Part shown: one piece after another, positions 60,182-64,000 of the stretch
How the letters are laid out: each line of letters begins with the position of its first letter
Numbering within the stretch: the stretch's first letter is position 1
Assembly: GCF_028473745.1 (NCBI RefSeq)
Contig: NZ_CP101137.1
Span: 6,386,001 to 6,450,000, forward strand
DNA: 64,000 nucleotides
DNA from: Streptomyces sp. M92
GTDB taxonomy: Bacteria; Actinomycetota; Actinomycetes; Streptomycetales; Streptomycetaceae
Reading direction: 5' to 3'
Notes under the pieces: model-generated
What the model saw: only the letters and a program-made list of their open reading frames with translations
Database searches by the model: none
What the model was told of the DNA's origin: nothing
Program-made: the position numbers and the translations under genes

Positions 60182-60193
60182 GAAAGCGCTTTC
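60182..60193. promoter_or_regulatory. LacI-type operator of the Gfo/Idh operon
   Basis: GAAAGCGCTTTC is a perfect 12-bp palindrome with the GCGC core typical of LacI/GalR operators. It lies 4-15 nt downstream of the predicted start point of the promoter at 60204-60233. Confidence 0.75.
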
Positions 60194-60203
60194 ACTCGGG
60201 CAG

Positions 60204-60233
60204 ACCCTAAGCGGCGGCCGGACGACCGGACAA
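60204..60233 (-). promoter_or_regulatory. Promoter of the Gfo/Idh operon
   Basis: On the minus strand TTGTCC (60228-60233) and TAGGGT (60204-60209) are spaced by 18 bp. The start point near 60197 lies just before the LacI-type palindrome. Confidence 0.65.
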
Positions 60234-60343
60234 CCCCCCAGCGTTTGCGGGCACGGCGGACGGCTGGTCGACTGTCGCCGGGGGGACCGGGGCCGGTCGC
60301 ACCGCGCCGGCGCAGTCTTCAGTCCTCCGGAAGGGAACCAGGC

Positions 60344-60937
60344 GTGAGCAACCCGAAGTCGTCGTCCGTGGAGCACAGGTCCGACGGCAGCCAGCCCTGG
60401 CTGCACCAGAAGGGCCGCACCATCCAGGAGTTCGGCACCGTCAAGCAGTTCCCCGTGGCGCTGACCATGGACACCCGGCTCTACTCCTGCCAGCGGCTGA
60501 ACAAGGTGCTGGCGGACACCCGGATCCTGCACGACCTGTACAAGAAGTACCACTGGCTGATGCGCGGGGCGACGTTCTACCAACTGCACCTGCTGCTGGA
60601 CAAGCACGCCGGCGAGCAGCTGGAACTGATCGACACGGTCGCCGAGCGAGTCCAGACGCTCGGCGGCGTCGCCATCGGCGACCCCCGGCACGTCGCCGAG
60701 ATCACCACCGTGCCGCGTCCCCCGGACGGCGTCGAGGAGGTCCCGGCGATGCTGTCGCGGCTGCTGGAGGCGCACGAGCTGATCCTGGCCGACTGCCACG
60801 ACGCGGCCGCGCGCACCCAGGAGATGGGCGACGACGGCACCAACGACATCCTCGTCTCCGACGTCGTGCGCACCAACGAGCTCCAGGCCTGGTTCGTGGC
60901 CGAGCACCTGGTGGACACGCCGCTGGTGCACGCCTGA
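60344..60937 (+). CDS. Dps-family ferritin-like protein
   Basis: The 197-aa protein is a Dps (mini-ferritin) with the dinuclear ferroxidase site: LHDLYKKYHWLMRGATFYQL (His), HLLLDKHAGEQLELIDTVAE (Asp/Glu) and RVQTLGGVAIG (separate parts, about residues 60-105). A Lys/Ser-rich N-terminal extension (SNPKSSSVEHRSDG) is present as in Streptomyces Dps. It stores iron and shields DNA from oxidants. AAGGGA lies 6-7 nt before the GTG at 60344. It is divergent from the Gfo/Idh operon. Confidence 0.93.
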   Translation: MSNPKSSSVEHRSDGSQPWLHQKGRTIQEFGTVKQFPVALTMDTRLYSCQRLNKVLADTRILHDLYKKYHWLMRGATFYQLHLLLDKHAGEQLELIDTVAERVQTLGGVAIGDPRHVAEITTVPRPPDGVEEVPAMLSRLLEAHELILADCHDAAARTQEMGDDGTNDILVSDVVRTNELQAWFVAEHLVDTPLVHA

Positions 60938-61049
60938 GTTCCCGTCACGTGACGACGGCGGCCCCGCGACGGGCTGCCGTCACCCTCCGTGCACCCGGGC
61001 GGGGGCGTCCGTGATGCCCCCGCCCCCCTTCTGTGAAAGCGTCCGGCAC

Positions 61050-62114
61050 ATGGCCCACTCGTCCCACGGCGCCCACGCCGAGCCCCCGACGCACGGGCAG
61101 CGGTGGTCCACGTTCCGGCAGTCGCCGTTCTGGCCGGCCACCGTGCTGGTACTGATCCTCGCGGCGGCCGCGGGGCTCTTCGCGGGTTCGTACACCTACT
61201 CGATGGCGGATCCGACGCCGCACTCGATCCCCACGGCGGTGGTCGGCTCGTACGAACAGGCACGCGGCCAGGCCTTCCTGGACGGCCTGGAGAAGGCGCT
61301 GAACGCCTCCGTGAAGGTGCACCCCTACGAGAGCACGGCCGAGGCCCGGGAGGCGATGCAGGACCAGGAGGTCTTCGGGATCTTCGAGATCCGCGACGAC
61401 GGGCGGACCGCCGTGCTCGACCTGTCCAGCGCGTCGGGCGCCTCGGTCGCCGAGGTACTGGCCGACACGGCACCGGCCGTGGGGAAGAAGACCGGCGTCG
61501 AGGTCACCGTCCGGGACATCAACCCCCTCCAGGAGGGCGACCCGCGCGGGCTCGCGATCTTCTACATCTCGCTGGCCGCGGTCATCATCGGCTTCGTCGG
61601 CGCGATCCAGCTGAGCGTGCACGCGCGCGCCCTGACCCCGTTCGAACGCATCCTCTTCACGGCGGCCTACGCGCTGCTCGGCGGGTTCGCCATCGCCGCG
61701 ACGGTGGACTGGCTGCTGAACGCGCTGGACCTGCCGTTCGTCGAGTCGTGGATGATCCTGGCACTCACCATGTTCGCGTCGGGCATGGTCTTCACGATGT
61801 TCAACACCCTGTTCGGACGCTGGGCGATGCTGCCGACCTGGGGCCTGATGGTCCTGCTCGGCAACCCCTCGTCCGGCGGCGCCGTGTCCTGGCCCCTGCT
61901 GCCCTCTCCGCTGGGGGCGATCGGGCAGTGGCTGCCGCCGGGTGCCTCGGTCAACGCGCAGCACACGGCGGTGTACTTCCAGGGCCACCAGCACCTCTTC
62001 CCGTTCCTGGTGCTGGGCGGCTGGGCGCTGTTGTCCTGCTCGGTGTTCTGGATCTGGCGGCACCGGCATCCCGGTGGCCGCGAGAAGCAGCCGGCCCACG
62101 CCGCGGACTCCTGA
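61050..62114 (+). CDS. YhgE/DUF3533-type membrane protein
   Basis: The 354-aa protein has an N-terminal span (FWPATVLVLILAAAAGLFAG), an extracellular domain of about 150 aa (PTAVVGSYEQARGQAFLDGL, DQEVFGIFEIRDDGRTAVLD) and about five C-terminal spans (FYISLAAVIIGFVGAIQLS, WMILALTMFASGMVF, LGGWALLSCSVFWIW). The order span, large loop, span cluster is that of YhgE/Pip-type and ABC-2-like permeases; the ATPase is absent. Start choice at 61050 (MAHSSHG) uses weak GAAAG upstream; an in-frame GTG/ATG at 61011 is possible. Function unknown. Confidence 0.8.
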   Translation: MAHSSHGAHAEPPTHGQRWSTFRQSPFWPATVLVLILAAAAGLFAGSYTYSMADPTPHSIPTAVVGSYEQARGQAFLDGLEKALNASVKVHPYESTAEAREAMQDQEVFGIFEIRDDGRTAVLDLSSASGASVAEVLADTAPAVGKKTGVEVTVRDINPLQEGDPRGLAIFYISLAAVIIGFVGAIQLSVHARALTPFERILFTAAYALLGGFAIAATVDWLLNALDLPFVESWMILALTMFASGMVFTMFNTLFGRWAMLPTWGLMVLLGNPSSGGAVSWPLLPSPLGAIGQWLPPGASVNAQHTAVYFQGHQHLFPFLVLGGWALLSCSVFWIWRHRHPGGREKQPAHAADS

Positions 62115-62205
62115 CCGCCGGTACGCGTCCCTCCAGGGCGTCTGTTCCGATCGGCGCCCCGCTGCGATCATGAGGCGGCAACGCCCGCCTTCGGTTGGAG
62201 AGCAC

Positions 62206-63408
62206 ATGGCCCTGGACGTCGACGCGATCCGCGCGCAGATACCCGCCCTGAAGTCCGGCTCCGCCCGCTTCGACGCCCCGGGCGGCACCCAGACCCCCCA
62301 GCCCGTCATCGACGCCGTCGCCGAGGCGCTGGCCCATCCGCTGGCCAACCGGGGCCGGACGACCGAGGGCGAGCTCAACGCGGACGGCATCGTCACCGAC
62401 GCCCGCGGCGCCCTGGCCGACCTGCTGGGCGCCGACCCGCGGGGCGTCGTCTTCGGCCGTAGCGCCACCCAGCTCTCCTACGACCTGTCCCGGACGCTCG
62501 CCAAGACGTGGGGGCCGGGCGACGAAGTGGTCGTCACCCGCCTCGACCACGACTCCAACATCCGGCCCTGGGTCCAGGCGGCCGAGGCGGCCGGCGCGAC
62601 CGTGCGGTGGGCCGACTTCGACCCGGCCACCGGGGAACTGCTGCCCGAGCACATCGAGGCGGTGCTCTCCCCGCGCACCCGGCTGGTCGCGGCGACCGCC
62701 GCGTCCAACCTGATCGGCACCGTGCCCGACATGGCGGCCGTCGCCCGCCTGGCGCACGGTGTCGGCGCGCTGCTGCACGTCGACGCGGTGCACTACGCCT
62801 CGCACGCCCTGGTGGACCTGACGGTGCTCGGCGCGGACACGCTGGTGTGCTCGCCGTACAAGTTCCTCGGTCCGCACCTGGGAGTGCTGGCGGCCCGGCC
62901 GGAGTTCCTGGAGACACTGCGGCCGGACAAGCTGCTGCCCTCCAGCGACGCCGTCCCCGAGCGCTTCGAGCTGGGCACGCTGCCGTACGAGCTGCTGGCG
63001 GGGGCCCGCGCCGCGGTGGACTTCCTCGCGGGTCTGGAGCCGGACGCGCGCGGCAGCCGCCGGGACCGTCTGGGGGCCTCGTTCGCCGCCCTGGAGACGC
63101 ACGAGGCGGCCCTGCGCGAGCGCATCGAGCGGGGACTGTCGGAGCTCGGCGGGATCACCGTGTACTCACGGGCCGCCCGGCGCACCCCGACCCTGCTGTT
63201 CACCGTGGCGGGCCTCAGCCCCGCCGAGGTGTACGGGCGGCTCGCCGAACGCCGGATCGACGCGCCCGCCGGCTCCTTCTACGCCCTGGAGGCCGCACGC
63301 CGGCTGGGACTGGGCGACGAGGGCGCCGTACGCGTGGGACTCGCGCCGTACACCGACGCCGGCGACGTGGACCGCCTCCTGACCGCGCTGGGCACCCTCG
63401 CCCGCTGA
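62206..63408 (+). CDS. Cysteine desulfurase-like class V aminotransferase-fold enzyme
   Basis: The 400-aa PLP enzyme has the family blocks RSATQLSYDLSRTL (phosphate contact), EVVVTRLDHDSNIRPW, LLHVDAVHYASHALVD (Asp that pairs with the pyridine N) and the PLP Lys in CSPYKFLGPHLG (about residue 219). The end block RIDAPAGSFYALEAARRLG and RVGLAPYTDAGDVDRLL (two parts) is of the cysteine-desulfurase-like SufS/CsdA superfamily, without the loop Cys of true desulfurases that I can locate. Reaction uncertain. GGAG lies 6 nt before the ATG at 62206. Confidence 0.88.
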   Translation: MALDVDAIRAQIPALKSGSARFDAPGGTQTPQPVIDAVAEALAHPLANRGRTTEGELNADGIVTDARGALADLLGADPRGVVFGRSATQLSYDLSRTLAKTWGPGDEVVVTRLDHDSNIRPWVQAAEAAGATVRWADFDPATGELLPEHIEAVLSPRTRLVAATAASNLIGTVPDMAAVARLAHGVGALLHVDAVHYASHALVDLTVLGADTLVCSPYKFLGPHLGVLAARPEFLETLRPDKLLPSSDAVPERFELGTLPYELLAGARAAVDFLAGLEPDARGSRRDRLGASFAALETHEAALRERIERGLSELGGITVYSRAARRTPTLLFTVAGLSPAEVYGRLAERRIDAPAGSFYALEAARRLGLGDEGAVRVGLAPYTDAGDVDRLLTALGTLAR

Positions 63409-63416
63409 CCCGAGGC

Positions 63417-64000
63417 TCACCCCAGGGGCACCGTCACCTCACCGGCGCCCTCCGCGCTCGCCCCGCCCGCGACCCGCACGGTGAACGGGCGGTCGGTGCC
63501 GGTCGCGGTGACCCGCAGGACGTCCCCGTCGCGCCGCACGCGGAAGGCCGCGGCCGGGGTGCCCAGCAGGTCGGGCACGGTGACCTCCGCCTCGTAGCCG
63601 GACCCGGCGGGCGGGTGGACCAGCAGGGTCGGGGCGTCCAGCCAGTCCCCGTCGGGGCGGCTGTCGTCCGCGGCCAGCGGGAGCACGGCGCCCTCACGGA
63701 CGTACAGCGGCAGGCTGTCGTAGCCGTGCCGTTCGGTGCGCCAGAGGGGGCCGGTGACGCGCTCACCGGTCAGGAGGTGGGTCCAGGTGCCCTCGGGGAG
63801 GTACACCTCGACCTCGCCGTCCTCGGTGAAGACCGGGGCGACCAGCAGGTCGGGGCCGAGCATGTACTGGCGGTCCAGCGTCCGGCAGCCCGGGTCGTGC
63901 GGGTACTCCAGGAGCATCGGCCGCATCATCGGCACGCCGGTGCGGTGGGCCTCGGCGGCGGCGCCGTACAGGTAGGGCATCAGGCGGTGCTTGAGGTGCG
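63417..64000 (-). CDS. GH31 alpha-glycosidase, C-terminal part (cut by window edge)
   Basis: The minus-strand frame is open to the right edge. It encodes HRLMPYLYGAAAEAHRTGVP, MMRPMLLEYPHDPGC and DRQYMLGPDLLVAPVFTEDG, the typical end of a GH31 barrel, then the C-terminal beta-sandwich (VYLPEGTWTHLLTGE, RTERHGYDSLPLYVREGAVL, PLAADDSRPDGDW). The catalytic Asp residues lie upstream, outside the window. Closest in pattern to alpha-xylosidase/alpha-glucosidase (YicI type). It ends 8 bp after the convergent cysteine-desulfurase-like gene stops. Confidence 0.93.
   Translation of the reverse strand, partial: HLKHRLMPYLYGAAAEAHRTGVPMMRPMLLEYPHDPGCRTLDRQYMLGPDLLVAPVFTEDGEVEVYLPEGTWTHLLTGERVTGPLWRTERHGYDSLPLYVREGAVLPLAADDSRPDGDWLDAPTLLVHPPAGSGYEAEVTVPDLLGTPAAAFRVRRDGDVLRVTATGTDRPFTVRVAGGASAEGAGEVTVPLG

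Overview
The window is high-GC actinobacterial chromosome, almost certainly Streptomyces. Support for this comes from strong third-position G/C bias, many GTG starts, several likely leaderless genes, and typical Streptomyces families (tandem TerD protein, Rv1733c-like membrane protein, RsbW-type ATPase, SHOCT protein, secreted phospholipase A2). I saw no rRNA, tRNA, CRISPR array or intact insertion sequence. Both ends cut a gene: a CaiB/BaiF CoA-transferase on the left and a GH31 alpha-glycosidase on the right.

Layout. 0-5.4 kb is a worn region: the CoA-transferase, a small membrane protein, an aminoglycoside phosphotransferase-like gene, the last ~40 codons of a GH18 chitinase, an unrecognised 202-aa gene and a twice-frameshifted CocE/NonD hydrolase tail. 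5.5-20.1 kb is a polysaccharide/oligosaccharide utilisation locus: GH1 beta-glucosidase, two ABC permeases and a lipoprotein binding protein, a divergent ROK regulator with a 21-bp operator, a GH3 beta-glucosidase, a secreted DUF1996 protein and two large secreted F5/8C (CBM32-like) proteins, each preceded by a 14-bp LacI-type palindrome. No transporter ATPase is present, so a shared ATPase (MsiK type) is implied. 20.1-21.3 kb holds no convincing gene. 21.3-25.6 kb pairs an MHS-type MFS transporter, a GAF/PucR regulator and a 3-hydroxybutyrate dehydrogenase-like SDR.

25.6-31.9 kb is mostly housekeeping: Nudix hydrolase, apolipoprotein N-acyltransferase, a membrane protein, glutamate-racemase-like protein, HpnB-like glycosyltransferase and a tandem TerD protein. 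32.2-43.6 kb has a proline-rich protein, a MOSC protein, a membrane protein, an unusual beta-helix/AAA+ fusion, a large membrane lipase-like protein, a DeoR regulator, an SRPBCC protein, a Cds1-like PLP enzyme and an anti-sigma-type ATPase. 43.6-52.3 kb includes two non-coding degenerate repeat regions, a decayed ABC ATPase next to a SHOCT protein, VOC, ROK, AlkB and RlmG-like genes, and an aldolase/SIS isomerase/DeoR amino-sugar cluster.

52.3-56.0 kb is a copper locus: a secreted His-rich protein diverges from copZ-copA, and each promoter carries a CsoR-like palindrome in its -35/-10 spacer. 56.1-64 kb holds a PAP2 phosphatase, phospholipase A2, a frameshifted cupin gene, a Gfo/Idh oxidoreductase + PmoA-like (DUF6807) operon under a LacI-type operator, a Dps-like ferritin, a YhgE/DUF3533-type membrane protein, a cysteine-desulfurase-like enzyme and the GH31 fragment.

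The least explained items are the beta-helix/AAA+ fusion, a near-copy of ~110 bp of its gene lying inside a CG-rich array with roughly 21-bp periodicity 17 kb away, and the LacI-type operators linking the two secreted proteins. All functional names come from motif recognition by eye; no database search was run.
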